Source of the DNA: Bacteroidota bacterium
GTDB taxonomy: Bacteria > Bacteroidota > Ignavibacteria > Ignavibacteriales > Ignavibacteriaceae
Reading direction: 5' to 3'
DNA length: 64,000 nt
NCBI GenBank assembly: GCA_021815405.1
Contig: JAKAGV010000004.1
Coordinates: 227,363-291,362 of the forward strand
This document shows positions 9,180-19,208 of the stretch, in pieces (positions within the stretch are counted from its first letter, which is position 1; every line of letters starts with the position of its first letter). Both the position numbers and the translations under genes were made by a program. The notes below the pieces were generated by a model. That model worked only from the letters and a program-made list of their open reading frames with translations. It did not search any database and was not told the DNA's origin.

Positions 9180-9961
9180 GATTTTAATTCAATCCTAACA
9201 TTGCCAATTATTACTTTCATTTTTGCTACAATAGGAACCGAGGCTGTATCGTCTGAAAACCAACCCTCAAAATAACCGGTTAAACCAAAAACGCTTATAA
9301 AATTCATTTCACCGTCAATACGTTGGCATGCAATGTCATATTTTACAGCATCGATTGAAACACCTGTTACTTGTTTGTAAGAGTTAATTGTGGTAAGTGA
9401 TTTTTTTTCATTTACAAAGCAAGGAATGGTTATAGATTTTCCGCTTCCACTGAACATTCTTGCGAAATATAAAATTGATAGCCCGTCTTCATATTCATGA
9501 TTTGCCGTACCTGTCGAGTCAGTCCATAATTGATAAGGCTCTAATTTCCCTTTTTTAATCTGAATGATTTTTTTATTGTAATTAAATTTATACTCCGTAA
9601 AGGTTGTGTATTCTTCCTTCTTAACAATTCCTCTGAAGAAATCGGAGTAATAATCCGGATTTAATGTTGATTGATAAATCATATGGAGGTTAACGAAAGG
9701 AATTCCGGAATATGAATCCATGTAAGCAATTGTATTGTAGTAAGTTTTCCCGTCAATTTCTTTTTTATTTCGGACGATGATTTTTATTTCACCAAGCTTT
9801 ATAAATGTGAAGCTGACAACGTAAGTAAGTTCTTCTCCAACTTCTAATTGCTTGTCTGATGAAAAATTAATTTCATAAGATTTAACGGGCTGCCTGTCAA
9901 ATGCAAGAAGCAGTAAAATCGTTGTCGATATGAATAGTAATATAATTACCCGTTTGATCAT
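9134..9961 (-). CDS. DUF3108 domain-containing secreted protein
   Basis: A 275-residue protein with an N-terminal signal or anchor helix (residues 3-22, VIILLFISTTILLLLAF). The body matches DUF3108: an opening LEVGEELTYVVSF and LGEIKI, then DGKTYYNTIAYMDSYSGIPF, then paired beta strands with a SGSGKSITIPCFV segment. These are predicted periplasmic beta-rich proteins of unknown function. It overlaps the upstream protease stop by 4 bp, implying coupled translation, so a role in the same envelope quality-control transcript is likely but unproven. Confidence 0.78.
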   Translation of the reverse strand: MIKRVIILLFISTTILLLLAFDRQPVKSYEINFSSDKQLEVGEELTYVVSFTFIKLGEIKIIVRNKKEIDGKTYYNTIAYMDSYSGIPFVNLHMIYQSTLNPDYYSDFFRGIVKKEEYTTFTEYKFNYNKKIIQIKKGKLEPYQLWTDSTGTANHEYEDGLSILYFARMFSGSGKSITIPCFVNEKKSLTTINSYKQVTGVSIDAVKYDIACQRIDGEMNFISVFGLTGYFEGWFSDDTASVPIVAKMKVIIGNVRIELKSWKRPGWIPPRYNKS

Positions 9962-11577
9962 TTAAGCTTAGCCAAGTCTTTGGCTTCGCCGAACAAAGTA
10001 ACAGCTTTTTGAAATTGATTATCTTCTTTAAGCATAACTTTGTACCAACCATCATTATTCCAAAACGTCCTTGCAATTTCAGCTTTCAATCTATCGGCAA
10101 TGTAATCTTTATCTTTGTTATAATCTTTTTCAACAAACTTAACGCCCTTTGCATCGGCAAAGTTTATAAAATTCTTCATCTCTTGATCAGTAAATGAAAA
10201 TTCGGTATTAAATTTATTTAAATCGTTTCCGAATTTTTCTTCAATTCTTTTTTTATTAGCATCAAGATAATTCAAAATGAATTGATAGAAAAGATTCTTC
10301 TTGAGCAAATCCATACTGTATTCAGTTAAATTCACAGAAGGTATAATATAATCAGGAGTGATTCCACCGCCGCCGTAAACAGTCCGTCCATCTGCAGTTT
10401 TAAATTTTGGAAGTGCAGAATCTTTCTCGGCAGTGTGTTCAAGATTATTTCCTGTCGGTTCATCGTTCTTTCCGGCATCAGCGTAATATTCATTCCAATT
10501 CTTCAAGCCTTTATAGCTACGCTGAATCAATCTGCCCGAAGGAGTATAGTATCGTGCAATTGTTAAACGAAGTGCGGAATTATCCGGCAAAGTAAATTGT
10601 CTTTGCACTAAGCCTTTTCCAAAAGTTGTCTCACCTACAATCAAAGCCCTGTCCCAATCTTGCATTGCTCCTGAAACAATCTCACTTGCCGATGCACTTC
10701 CTTTATTAACAAGAATTATCAACGGAAGATCTTTGTATGGTGCCGGTTCTGAGGCATCATATTCTTCATCAAATTCCGAACGCCTTCCTTTAGTATAAAC
10801 AATTTTTTTACCACTTCCGATAAAAAGATTTGCAACTTTAACTGCCTGGTCTAACAAACCTCCAGGATTCCCTCTCAAATCCAGAATAAGCTGCTGCATT
10901 CCTTGTTTTTTCAGATTTGCTAAAGCTCTGCTCATTTCATTGTAAGAAGTTTCGGAAAATCTAGAAAGACTTATGTATCCGGTATTCGAATTGTACATAA
11001 CGGAAGCATCAACAGAATAAAGAGGAATTTTTGCGCGTGTAATTTCATAGTTAATTGGATTCTTAATTCCATATCTAACAATTGAAATATTAACTTTGGT
11101 ACCTGCTCTGCCTCGAAGCTTTGCACGTACCAGATCATCTGTAATGCCGATAGCACTTGAATCGTTTATAGCAACAATTTTATCTCCAGGCTGAATGCCA
11201 AGTTTTGCACTAGGTCCGCCGATGATGGGTGAAACCACGGTAAGTGTATCATTTATTATTTGAAATTCAATTCCGATTCCTTCAAAGTCACCTTTGAAAG
11301 ATTCTTCAATGTCCTGCATTTGTTTAGCGGGGATGTAAACAGAGTGAGGATCCAGCTTGTCCAGCATTCCATTGATCGCAGCCGAAACAAGCTTTTGTGT
11401 ATCAACTTTGTCGACATAATATTTTTCTGTGTAGTTTAATACATCGCCAAACTTGAGAATTCCCTCCTGAACGCTATCATCTGAAAATACTTTTTCAATT
11501 TGAGTTCCCAGAACTATTCCGAGAACAAGTATAAGAATTACGAACGATATTTTTATTTTACCGGATTTCATATTCAA
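9958..11577 (-). CDS. S41 family C-terminal processing peptidase (CtpA/Prc)
   Basis: A 539-residue periplasmic tail-specific protease. An uncleaved signal or anchor helix covers residues 8-25. A PDZ domain follows (about 95-185, GIGIEFQI and GIQPGDKIVAIND). The S41 core has LDLRGNPGGLLDQAV, then the catalytic serine in GSASASE (S296) and lysine in FGKG (K321), with the usual 25-residue spacing. The C-terminal domain of about 150 residues is helical and Lys-rich. It lies 8 bp downstream of a beta-barrel gene and overlaps the DUF3108 gene by 4 bp. Confidence 0.93.
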   Translation of the reverse strand: MNMKSGKIKISFVILILVLGIVLGTQIEKVFSDDSVQEGILKFGDVLNYTEKYYVDKVDTQKLVSAAINGMLDKLDPHSVYIPAKQMQDIEESFKGDFEGIGIEFQIINDTLTVVSPIIGGPSAKLGIQPGDKIVAINDSSAIGITDDLVRAKLRGRAGTKVNISIVRYGIKNPINYEITRAKIPLYSVDASVMYNSNTGYISLSRFSETSYNEMSRALANLKKQGMQQLILDLRGNPGGLLDQAVKVANLFIGSGKKIVYTKGRRSEFDEEYDASEPAPYKDLPLIILVNKGSASASEIVSGAMQDWDRALIVGETTFGKGLVQRQFTLPDNSALRLTIARYYTPSGRLIQRSYKGLKNWNEYYADAGKNDEPTGNNLEHTAEKDSALPKFKTADGRTVYGGGGITPDYIIPSVNLTEYSMDLLKKNLFYQFILNYLDANKKRIEEKFGNDLNKFNTEFSFTDQEMKNFINFADAKGVKFVEKDYNKDKDYIADRLKAEIARTFWNNDGWYKVMLKEDNQFQKAVTLFGEAKDLAKLK

Positions 11578-11585
11578 TCCCGCAA

Positions 11586-13238
11586 TTAAAATTTAACGGA
11601 AACAGTGAAGAAACTTTGAAGCTGATTTATCTTTACCGAATTCTGCAGCGACTCATTCAAATAACTTAAATTCAATGTAACAAAATATTGTTTTATTGGT
11701 TCATAAGTTATTAACAAGCTTGTAATTCTTGAGTATTCCAAATCACCCTCAAGCAAGCGTGCAAAGTTAGAATCAAAAGTGCGGTGACCAAGTGCCTCAT
11801 CACCGCCGACATTTATAATAGTTCCGTTCGGTAAAACCGGATTAGCACCGTGAATAATATACTGGAAGCGGGCGTTAATAGAAAGTCTGTAATTCAATCT
11901 GTAATCAATTTCTCCAAGTAACAATACGCTGTTTGGCTGTAATCCCGAACCAAGATCGTATCCGTTATTTGTGAAGTTTGTATTGCCGGTCCTATGAGTA
12001 TGGACGTAAGGATCGATTGTGGTAAACTCCAATTTTAAATCAGCAGGAATTATTTTATAAAGATTTGATGAGAAGATCCCAAGATCAAACAAAGTTTCAT
12101 TTGCATACCAGCCGGTCCCAAGCTTAGAGAAATCCATGTCGTCTATTAATAATGTGCTGTATATTTTTAATCCTTCAATTGACTTATTGGCAAAATCGAA
12201 AAATAAAAATGAATTGTCTCTATCTTGATTTGCATGCTCGACTGATTTATAAAATGCAAATGGATTTAAGTATGATAAATCCAATCCTCTGTCGCCATAG
12301 ATTATCATTTCGCCAACACCAAAATTTACTGCATCAGAAATATCAAAACCAATTCTATGATAACCGATATATTTTTCGTGCACATAATTTATTCCACCGT
12401 TTATGGAATCAGGCTGGAATTCAGTATCACCTAACAGTTTACCGTGAAAATATGAGAAATCAAAAAACTTATAATGAATATCGAATGAAAGGAAATCAAA
12501 AGGCGGAGCGTTATCGTCAATTATAGAACGGCGCGGACCGTATCCAATCCGCATTCTATCCCTTCCAAACTTTAATCTGAACATATCATAATCAGCAGTT
12601 AAATATCCGGAAGTCTCATCAAAAAATGCGGCAGAAGTATCGAGATTATATTTAAAATTATCACGAATGTCAGTGCGCAGCCTTGCAACTTCTTTGTTGC
12701 CCATTACAAGCCCGTCGGTACCGGTAAGTGAAAATCCGAAATGATCAAGGAATGTTCCTCTAATCTGTCCGCCGATTACACCAACAGTGGTTGATAGATT
12801 ACTTTTATTTTGAAAATCATTTTCACCAATGATCTGTCCTTGCCCAAGAAGGTTTACAAAAAGGTTTGCCTTGTGCGGTTCATTGTAGTAATAAAGATAT
12901 TTCCCTTCCTGCGAAAATAAATTATATCCATTCCCGCCAATCATCGACTGCTGGTGTTTAAGAGTGCCGTATAAATCGAATTCAAATTCAACTTCTAAGT
13001 CTTTTAATATTTTCTTATCAATTTTATCCAGCTTATCTTGATTGGCGATTACTTGCTTTATATATCCAGCAATGTCTTTTCTCGGCTTTGGAATTTCAAA
13101 TGAATTATATCCCTTTATTATGTGAAGCACCTCCATTCGCTGAAGAAAATTATAGACCTGATTATCAACGCTTACATAATCATCTTGAGCGAACGCTGCA
13201 ACAGAAAGAAGAAAGAGTAGTACCGCAAGCTTTTTCAA
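11586..13238 (-). CDS. Outer-membrane beta-barrel protein, capsule-assembly Wzi-like
   Basis: A 550-residue protein with a cleavable signal peptide (MKKLAVLLFLLSVAAFAQ). A short helical N-terminal segment follows (DYVSVDNQVYNFLQRM), then many amphipathic strands ending in Phe (FFTVSVKF), as in outer-membrane barrels. An FGRDRMRIGYGPRRSI segment and its paired strands resemble the Wzi/capsule-assembly family. In enterobacteria Wzi tethers capsule polysaccharide, but no capsule locus is visible here apart from the glycosyltransferase 1 bp upstream. I am sure of a barrel and less sure of Wzi. Confidence 0.7.
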   Translation of the reverse strand: MKKLAVLLFLLSVAAFAQDDYVSVDNQVYNFLQRMEVLHIIKGYNSFEIPKPRKDIAGYIKQVIANQDKLDKIDKKILKDLEVEFEFDLYGTLKHQQSMIGGNGYNLFSQEGKYLYYYNEPHKANLFVNLLGQGQIIGENDFQNKSNLSTTVGVIGGQIRGTFLDHFGFSLTGTDGLVMGNKEVARLRTDIRDNFKYNLDTSAAFFDETSGYLTADYDMFRLKFGRDRMRIGYGPRRSIIDDNAPPFDFLSFDIHYKFFDFSYFHGKLLGDTEFQPDSINGGINYVHEKYIGYHRIGFDISDAVNFGVGEMIIYGDRGLDLSYLNPFAFYKSVEHANQDRDNSFLFFDFANKSIEGLKIYSTLLIDDMDFSKLGTGWYANETLFDLGIFSSNLYKIIPADLKLEFTTIDPYVHTHRTGNTNFTNNGYDLGSGLQPNSVLLLGEIDYRLNYRLSINARFQYIIHGANPVLPNGTIINVGGDEALGHRTFDSNFARLLEGDLEYSRITSLLITYEPIKQYFVTLNLSYLNESLQNSVKINQLQSFFTVSVKF

Positions 13239-13239
13239 A

Positions 13240-13974
13240 TTACCTCACTTGTTCCCATTCTTTCGAAATGGATTTATTTCTTATAAAGACCGAAATCCCG
13301 TTCCGCAGCCAGGATAACGATACTCCGGAATATCCGAGCTTTCTAAATCGACGCGGCGATTCATAAACACAGATGTCAGTAGTAAACAATATTTTTCCCT
13401 GCCTTCTTATTTTTCTAAACAAATCAAAATCTTCGCCGGCAGCAAGAGATTCGTTGTACCCGCCGGCTTGCTTGAAAATTTCTTTTCGAATTACCTGGCA
13501 CTCGCCTCTTCCCATCCCGACTCCAAGATTGTTGAGCAGCCTGAAATAAGTATTATAGAATCCGTGAAAAAGTTTATCAGAAAAAATTTCTTCTTCCGGA
13601 AAGACTTTCACTTTGCAAGTCATCGCAAGGTAATTGCTGTTTATAAATTTTGAATTTAGATAATTAAAGAAATCATTAATATCAGGAATTCTAACATCAC
13701 CGTTCATAAAAATTAGTATGTCTCCTGAGGCTTGTTTTGCGCCAAGATTTCTTCCGCCTGCGATATTCTGTTTGAGCTTTTTATCATGAATCTTAATTTT
13801 ATCGGTAAACTTGCACGCAATATCGATCGTTTTATCGCAGCTTCCGCCGTCCGAGATTACAATTTCAAAATCAAATTTGTTTTTATAATTGTTCTCTGTT
13901 AAAGATTTAAGAAGTCCCGGAAGAAGTTTCTCTTCATTTAGCGTTGGGATAATAACGCTGTATCTCAAAACCAA
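13240..13974 (-). CDS. Glycosyltransferase family 2
   Basis: A 244-residue GT-A fold enzyme. It opens with the GT2 nucleotide-binding strand YSVIIPTLNEEKLLPGLLKS, then EIVISDGGSCDKT and the GRNLGAKQASGDILIFMNGD region, where the NGD replaces the usual DxD. A GGYNESLAAGEDFDLFRKIR segment supplies the acceptor-side ED motif. There is no membrane helix. It resembles the TIGR04283-type single-domain transferases, but the acceptor is unknown. The gene lies between lysS (4 bp away) and the barrel gene. Confidence 0.85.
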   Translation of the reverse strand: MVLRYSVIIPTLNEEKLLPGLLKSLTENNYKNKFDFEIVISDGGSCDKTIDIACKFTDKIKIHDKKLKQNIAGGRNLGAKQASGDILIFMNGDVRIPDINDFFNYLNSKFINSNYLAMTCKVKVFPEEEIFSDKLFHGFYNTYFRLLNNLGVGMGRGECQVIRKEIFKQAGGYNESLAAGEDFDLFRKIRRQGKILFTTDICVYESPRRFRKLGYSGVSLSWLRNGISVFIRNKSISKEWEQVR

Positions 13975-13978
13975 GACC

Positions 13979-15487
13979 TCACTTCACTTCAGGTTTCATC
14001 TGAGGGAAGAAAATAACATCACGAATTGAAGATTGATTCGTCAGCAGCATTACAAGTCTGTCGATTCCAATTCCTAACCCGGCAGTCGGCGGCATGCCAT
14101 ATTCAAGCGCTCTGATAAAATCTTCGTCAATTTGGTGAGCTTCTTCATCACCTGCTTCCCTAGCTTTAACTTGTCCTTCAAATCTTTCTCTTTGATCGAT
14201 CGGGTCATTCAATTCCGAAAAAGCATTGCATATTTCTCTGCCGGCAACATAACCTTCAAACCGCTCAACCAATCCCGGCTTTGAGCGGTGTTTTTTTGCA
14301 AGCGGAGAAAGCTCAAGCGGATAATCAATTACAAACGTAGGTTGAATTAATTCCGGCTGTACAACCGCGCTGAATATCTCATCAATTAATTTCCCTTTTG
14401 CTTCAAGACCTTTGATATCAATACCTAATCTTTTAGCGGTCGATTTAAGATCATCAACCGATACTTCCAAAATATCGAGACCAGTCTTTTCTTTCAGCGC
14501 ATCAACCATTGAGACTCTTTTCCAAGGCGGATTAAAGTTGATTTGCCTTTCTTCATATTCAAAATCAACCTTATTAAAAACCTTTGTACAAATTTGATGA
14601 ATCATCTTTTCCACGAACTGCATCATCCATTCATAATCCTTATAAGGCACGTAAAGTTCCATCATAGTAAATTCAGGATTATGAGTTCTATCCATTCCTT
14701 CATTTCTAAAATCTTTTGAGATTTCGTAAACTCCGTTAAATCCGCCAACAATTAATCTTTTAAGATAAAGCTCATCTGCAATTCTAAGATACAAAGTCGT
14801 ATCCAGCGCATTATGATGTGTTGTGAATGGCTTTGCAGCAGCACCGCCGTATAGCGGTTGAAGTATCGGTGTCTCAACTTCAAGATAGCCGTTTGAATCT
14901 AGGAAGCTTCTCATGGTTGAAACTATTTTGCTTCGTTTAATGAAGGTAGCTTGGATTTCCGAATTCACAACTAGATCGACATATCTTTGACGGTAACGGA
15001 GCTCTTTATCTGTAAATTGATCATGGACTATTTTGTTGCCTTGCTCATCAACGGTTTCTTTTGCAATCGGAAGTGGACGCAATGTTTTGGAAAGCAGAGA
15101 CATTGAAGTTGTATGAACAGAAATCTCACCAGACTTTGTCTTGAAAACAAAACCTTCAATGCCAATTATGTCGCCAATATCAAGTAATTTAAATGCATCA
15201 TAAGAATCTCCTATGTCATCCTTACGGAGATAAATTTGAATTCTACCGGTATGGTCTTGAAGATGTGCAAATGAAGCTTTGCCCATTCTTCTTATTGCCA
15301 TTATCCTTCCGGCAATTCTAACAACTCGCTTTTCATCTTCTTTAAAATTTTTCTTTACATCTTCCGCACTTGAATTAACATCATAAGAATATGCAAACGG
15401 CTCAAAGCCTTTTGCCTTTAATTCATTTAATTCTTCAAAGCGTCTTTTAATCAGAACATTTATATCCTGCTGAAAATTCTCTTCCAC
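13979..15487 (-). CDS. lysS: Lysyl-tRNA synthetase, class II
   Basis: A 502-residue enzyme that charges tRNA-Lys. An N-terminal OB-fold anticodon-binding domain (about 55-175, [18 protein letters not shown]) precedes the class II core. Motif 2 appears as [19 protein letters not shown] and motif 3 as [14 protein letters not shown] near the C-terminus. The [14 protein letters not shown] segment is typical of LysRS. Length matches bacterial LysS. dacB lies 11 bp upstream on the same strand. Confidence 0.97.
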   Translation of the reverse strand: MEENFQQDINVLIKRRFEELNELKAKGFEPFAYSYDVNSSAEDVKKNFKEDEKRVVRIAGRIMAIRRMGKASFAHLQDHTGRIQIYLRKDDIGDSYDAFKLLDIGDIIGIEGFVFKTKSGEISVHTTSMSLLSKTLRPLPIAKETVDEQGNKIVHDQFTDKELRYRQRYVDLVVNSEIQATFIKRSKIVSTMRSFLDSNGYLEVETPILQPLYGGAAAKPFTTHHNALDTTLYLRIADELYLKRLIVGGFNGVYEISKDFRNEGMDRTHNPEFTMMELYVPYKDYEWMMQFVEKMIHQICTKVFNKVDFEYEERQINFNPPWKRVSMVDALKEKTGLDILEVSVDDLKSTAKRLGIDIKGLEAKGKLIDEIFSAVVQPELIQPTFVIDYPLELSPLAKKHRSKPGLVERFEGYVAGREICNAFSELNDPIDQRERFEGQVKAREAGDEEAHQIDEDFIRALEYGMPPTAGLGIGIDRLVMLLTNQSSIRDVIFFPQMKPEVK

Positions 15488-15498
15488 TAATCCTCCGG

Positions 15499-17004
15499 TT
15501 ATTTTCTCTTAAAATTTGCGAGACGCAAACATACTAAATCTTGAATATTTTCCGCCAGCTTTACCGGCACGTTATAATTGTTAACAATAATTGAAAAAGC
15601 GACTGGTTCGTTGTCTCCGGTATAAGCATATCCGGAAAGACTTCTTACTCCTTCTAGAAATCCGGGCTTTGCACGAATTCTTCCCTGAGCTTTAGTATTC
15701 TGCATCCTATCCCCGAGTGAGCCGTCAACTCCTGCAATTGGAAGCGAATTAAAGAAAGGAATAAAATCCTTACTTTTATACATATAACTCAAAAGAGTAA
15801 CTACCTGCCTTGGAGTAACTAAATCCAATCTAGATAAACCGCTGCCATCAACTATATTCATCCCTTCAGGATTTATTCCCATATCCTTGAATAATTTGTA
15901 CTCGGCGCTTATTCCGTTTGCAGCCGTTCCATAGCCTTTAAGTTCTAATCCAATAGTTTTCAAAAGCTGCTCTGCATATAGATTGATGCTAAGCTTATTA
16001 ATTGCTTTAACAATTTCTTTCAACGGCGGTGAATATTGAGTAAATAAAAATTTCATTTTAGAATAATCCAGCGTCGTTGTCATATCGTTTACATCAATCG
16101 GGTAACCGTCAATTACAATTCCTTTTCTTCTCAAAACATCTTTAAGAACAACCATTGCATATTGAGTTGGATTATTTACCGTTACATAAGTCTTAACAGA
16201 ATCAGAATTGTCGCGGATAGTTCCGAAGACAGTAATTACATTGGTACCTAGTTCACGGTATGCTTGAATCGAAGTTGAAGAATCTTTAGGAACGGTCATC
16301 ACTTTGTTCAATACAATAATGTACTTTGTATCCGGCATGACTGAAATGACAGGTTGGTGATTCTTCTTATTTACAGTTACGGTTATATTAACGCAGTTAT
16401 CATTAAAGCATATCGCACTTGTTGGAGCTGCAAACCAGCTGCTCTCATAATCCCATGCCCAGCCGGCACCTAATCCAACTCCATCAAAAGCATTGTCATC
16501 GCCTATTATATTTCCGGTAATTTCATCAATGCCCATATCAAGAAGCGAATCTGCCCAGTTCTCATAGACCTTGAACATATTGCCGTCGTAAAATCTGCTG
16601 GAAATAGTCGGATCACCTCTGCCTTGAATAACGAGGTCGCCTTTTAGTACGGAACCGTCAATTGTTCCGTTCATATAAACATTTGTTTTAAATTTGTAAT
16701 CACTACCAAGTAAAATTAAACCCGCTGAAGTTGTAAAAAGTTTTAAATTGGAGGCGGGCATAAAAAGTTTGTCTTCGTTTCTCTTATAAAAATACTCTCC
16801 TGTTTCAAGCGATTGGATAACTACACCCCACTGCGCATTACTGAAATTAGGATCATTAAATATGTCGTTCATCTGAGACCAGAATTCCGGTATCGTCGAG
16901 TACGCATATCTAGGTATAGTTGTATCCCGCTGGATTTCCTGTGAGAAATCTACTGTTGTTAATAAAAGGATTAATGAAATAATAACTGAGAATTTAATTG
17001 CCAT
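15499..17004 (-). CDS. dacB: D-Ala-D-Ala carboxypeptidase/endopeptidase (PBP4/DacB family)
   Basis: A 501-residue periplasmic penicillin-binding protein, peptidase S13. A signal peptide covers residues 1-20. The SxxK motif is S85-N-L-K88 (MPASNLKLF), the second motif SxN is S339-I-N341, and the large inserted domain sits between them, as in PBP4. The third motif, normally K-T/S-G, reads K446-P-G ([15 protein letters not shown]), an unusual proline substitution confirmed in the DNA (AAG CCC GGA). It overlaps the pseudouridine synthase stop by 11 bp. The enzyme trims or cleaves peptidoglycan cross-links. Confidence 0.88.
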   Translation of the reverse strand: MAIKFSVIISLILLLTTVDFSQEIQRDTTIPRYAYSTIPEFWSQMNDIFNDPNFSNAQWGVVIQSLETGEYFYKRNEDKLFMPASNLKLFTTSAGLILLGSDYKFKTNVYMNGTIDGSVLKGDLVIQGRGDPTISSRFYDGNMFKVYENWADSLLDMGIDEITGNIIGDDNAFDGVGLGAGWAWDYESSWFAAPTSAICFNDNCVNITVTVNKKNHQPVISVMPDTKYIIVLNKVMTVPKDSSTSIQAYRELGTNVITVFGTIRDNSDSVKTYVTVNNPTQYAMVVLKDVLRRKGIVIDGYPIDVNDMTTTLDYSKMKFLFTQYSPPLKEIVKAINKLSINLYAEQLLKTIGLELKGYGTAANGISAEYKLFKDMGINPEGMNIVDGSGLSRLDLVTPRQVVTLLSYMYKSKDFIPFFNSLPIAGVDGSLGDRMQNTKAQGRIRAKPGFLEGVRSLSGYAYTGDNEPVAFSIIVNNYNVPVKLAENIQDLVCLRLANFKRK

Positions 17005-17698
17005 AATTTTGAATTACTCCGGAAATTTCCTCTCTTGTTAAAACTCTATGCATCCCTACCGGAATGTTGCAAACAATGCCTGCAAAACTTTTTCTATTAA
17101 GAGCAATCACTGTATAACTTAAAGCGCCAAACATGTTTTTAACAAAATGATTTCTGCCTTCAACCGCAGTAACTATAACGTGTTTTTTATCTTTCTTATT
17201 TGAAAAAACTGCTTTGATGAACTTTCCTTTCTTTCCTTTAATATATACTCCTGTGCAAAGCTTTTCTTTATCATCATCAGTTAATGGTTTGTCAAGCTTG
17301 ACTTCATATTCTCTTGGAATATTATTTTTAGGATGTGTTAACATATTTGAAAATTCGCCGTCATTAGTTAAAATCAATACTCCGGTAGTATCGTAATCAA
17401 GTCTGCCTACAGGGAATATTTTTTCTTTCGTCTTAATTAAATCGATGACCGTCTTCCGGTTTTTCTCATCATCAGTTGTGGTTACAACGCCTTTCGGCTT
17501 GTTTAGAAGAAAATAAACATGCCGTTTCGGTCTAAGCTTTTCACCATCTAGCAGGACAATGTCTTTTTCCGTGTCAATCTTTTGCGAAAGCTCCATGACA
17601 ATCTTATCATTTACACTTAATCTTCCTTGCAGTATTAACTCTTCAGCTTTTCTTCTTGAGGTTACTCCGCAATCCGAAATAAATTTATTCAATCTCAT
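16994..17698 (-). CDS. rluB: Pseudouridine synthase, RluB/RsuA family
   Basis: A 234-residue enzyme in the chosen frame. The S4 RNA-binding domain begins MRLNKFISDCGVTSRRKAEE, the canonical RluB/RsuA N-terminus, so I place the start at 17698. The open frame extends to an ATG at 17746, but that adds only a basic stretch overlapping scpB. The catalytic motif GRLDYDTTGVLILTNDG contains the nucleophile Asp. LLNKPKGVVTT is also typical. It modifies a uridine in 23S or 16S rRNA; family placement is clear, the exact site is inferred. It is coupled to scpB upstream and dacB downstream. Confidence 0.88.
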   Translation of the reverse strand: MRLNKFISDCGVTSRRKAEELILQGRLSVNDKIVMELSQKIDTEKDIVLLDGEKLRPKRHVYFLLNKPKGVVTTTDDEKNRKTVIDLIKTKEKIFPVGRLDYDTTGVLILTNDGEFSNMLTHPKNNIPREYEVKLDKPLTDDDKEKLCTGVYIKGKKGKFIKAVFSNKKDKKHVIVTAVEGRNHFVKNMFGALSYTVIALNRKSFAGIVCNIPVGMHRVLTREEISGVIQNYGN

Positions 17699-18338
17699 CG
17701 TTGCCATTAGATTCTGTTTCCGTTTCCTTCTCGACATTTTCTTCAATCATGTTCATCATGATTTTCTGTTTTTGCTCTAGAAAATCTTCATCCTTCATTA
17801 TCTCTTCTATTTCACGCGGCTTGGGCAAATCATTTATTTGATTTAATCCAAAATATTTCAGAAACTCGGTTGTAGTGTTGTAGAGCAGCGGTCTGCCGAT
17901 TGTTTCTGCCCTTCCGGAAATAGCGATTAAATTCTTTTCAAGAAGAGTTTGAAGAATATAATCGGAATTAACTCCTCTTATCGTTTCAAGCTCGGGCTTA
18001 GTAATAGGCTGCTTGTAAGCAATAATAGCCAATGTTTCAAGCGCTGCCTGGCTTAGCCGCCGCTTACTCTTTTCAGACGATAAGAAGCCGACGTACTTTG
18101 CATATTCAGGTTTAGTTGCAAAAAGATATCCGCCTGCTATTTTAACAATTTGGAATGCTATTCCTTTTTCAATATAAGATGCATTAAGTTCGTTAACGCA
18201 GTTCTCTATCTCTTCCTCAGAAATTTGAACATCCTCACCGTCAATTCCTTTGATTGCCTTAGTCAATTCTGATGATGAAATTGGCTCATCGGACGAAAAT
18301 ATTAATGCTTCTATTACCGAGTTATATATATTATCCAT
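17685..18338 (-). CDS. scpB: Segregation and condensation protein B
   Basis: A 217-residue winged-helix protein, partner of SMC-ScpA in chromosome condensation. The conserved core includes VIEALIFSSDEPIS at the start, SQAALETLAIIAYKQPITKPE near residues 95-115 (the ScpB signature) and GRAETIGRPLLYNTTTEFL. The acidic C-terminal tail of about 50 residues is low complexity. It overlaps scpA by 8 bp upstream and the pseudouridine synthase by about 14 bp downstream, the common scpA-scpB-rluB order. Confidence 0.95.
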   Translation of the reverse strand: MDNIYNSVIEALIFSSDEPISSSELTKAIKGIDGEDVQISEEEIENCVNELNASYIEKGIAFQIVKIAGGYLFATKPEYAKYVGFLSSEKSKRRLSQAALETLAIIAYKQPITKPELETIRGVNSDYILQTLLEKNLIAISGRAETIGRPLLYNTTTEFLKYFGLNQINDLPKPREIEEIMKDEDFLEQKQKIMMNMIEENVEKETETESNGNDEIE

Positions 18339-19050
18339 TACTCAATTTGTAAATTACAAAATCATTAAATTCCGGTGATTCTTTTATGCCAATCATCCCC
18401 GACTTGGTTAGTTCAAGTAATGCTATAAATGTAATCACTATTCTAATCTTTTCATGCATACTTTCTACTAGAATTAGAAATGACAGTTCATTCATCTCTT
18501 CAAGCTTTTGTAATATGTAAGCTATCTGCTCATCAATTGTAATATTAATCTTTTTAACTTCATGAAAGACTTCCGGCTTTATTTTATCCAATGCCTTCTT
18601 AAAAGCCTTTGCAAGATCGTAAATAGTAACATTCCTTAGAAGTGTTTCATATTCCGGTGGAGCTATCTTAGTGTCTTCTGAAAAATTTCCTCTAAAGTTA
18701 AGTTTCCTCTGGCTTGATTCAAAGAAAGCAAGCTCTTCCGACATCTCTTTGTACTTCTTATACTCCAGCAAAGCTTGAATAAGTTCAGCGCGGGGATCAA
18801 TCTCTTCGCCTTTTTCATCAACTTCTCTAGGCAAAAGCATCCTGGCTTTTATATGCATGAGTGTCGATGCCATTAATATAAAATCACCGGCTACTTCAAG
18901 GTCGAGAAGTTTTATCAAATTAACGTAATCTAAAAACTCTTTAGTTATTTTAGAAATCGGAATGTCATAAATATTCAGTTCATCCCGCTTAATAAAAAAC
19001 AGGAGAAGATCTAATGGTCCTTCAAACTGATCTAACTTTATCTTGTACAA
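18331..19050 (-). CDS. scpA: Segregation and condensation protein A
   Basis: A 239-residue kleisin that bridges SMC heads. The N-terminus YKIKLDQFEGPLDLLLFFI is diagnostic for ScpA, followed by DIPISKITKEFLDYV and ASTLMHIKARMLLPRE. The C-terminal winged helix ends FIALLELTKSGMIGIKES. Its stop overlaps the scpB start by 8 bp. About 158 bp of AT-rich non-coding sequence separates it from trpS, and I see no strong promoter there. Confidence 0.95.
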   Translation of the reverse strand: MYKIKLDQFEGPLDLLLFFIKRDELNIYDIPISKITKEFLDYVNLIKLLDLEVAGDFILMASTLMHIKARMLLPREVDEKGEEIDPRAELIQALLEYKKYKEMSEELAFFESSQRKLNFRGNFSEDTKIAPPEYETLLRNVTIYDLAKAFKKALDKIKPEVFHEVKKINITIDEQIAYILQKLEEMNELSFLILVESMHEKIRIVITFIALLELTKSGMIGIKESPEFNDFVIYKLSNG

Positions 19051-19208
19051 TTCTAATCTAACTTTTACTTATATATGGCGTTCTTAATATTAATAATCTT
19101 AATTTGAAATATCATAAAAAGATGCTGGATGCTCGATCCATGATTCTGAATATCTTATCTAATACATAGTATACAATATCCAATATTTTACATCAACTTT
19201 CCAAATTA

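Noticed and set aside
17699..17746. Upstream start for the RluB-type protein
   Set aside because: The S4 domain begins at the Met at 17698; the extra 16 residues are a basic stretch read from within scpB.
19051..19208. Leader or T-box in the scpA-trpS gap, and a GGATGCTCGAT motif shared with 42881
   Set aside because: No anti-terminator structure or T-box core; the gap lies downstream of trpS, and the shared 11-mer is too short to call a repeat.
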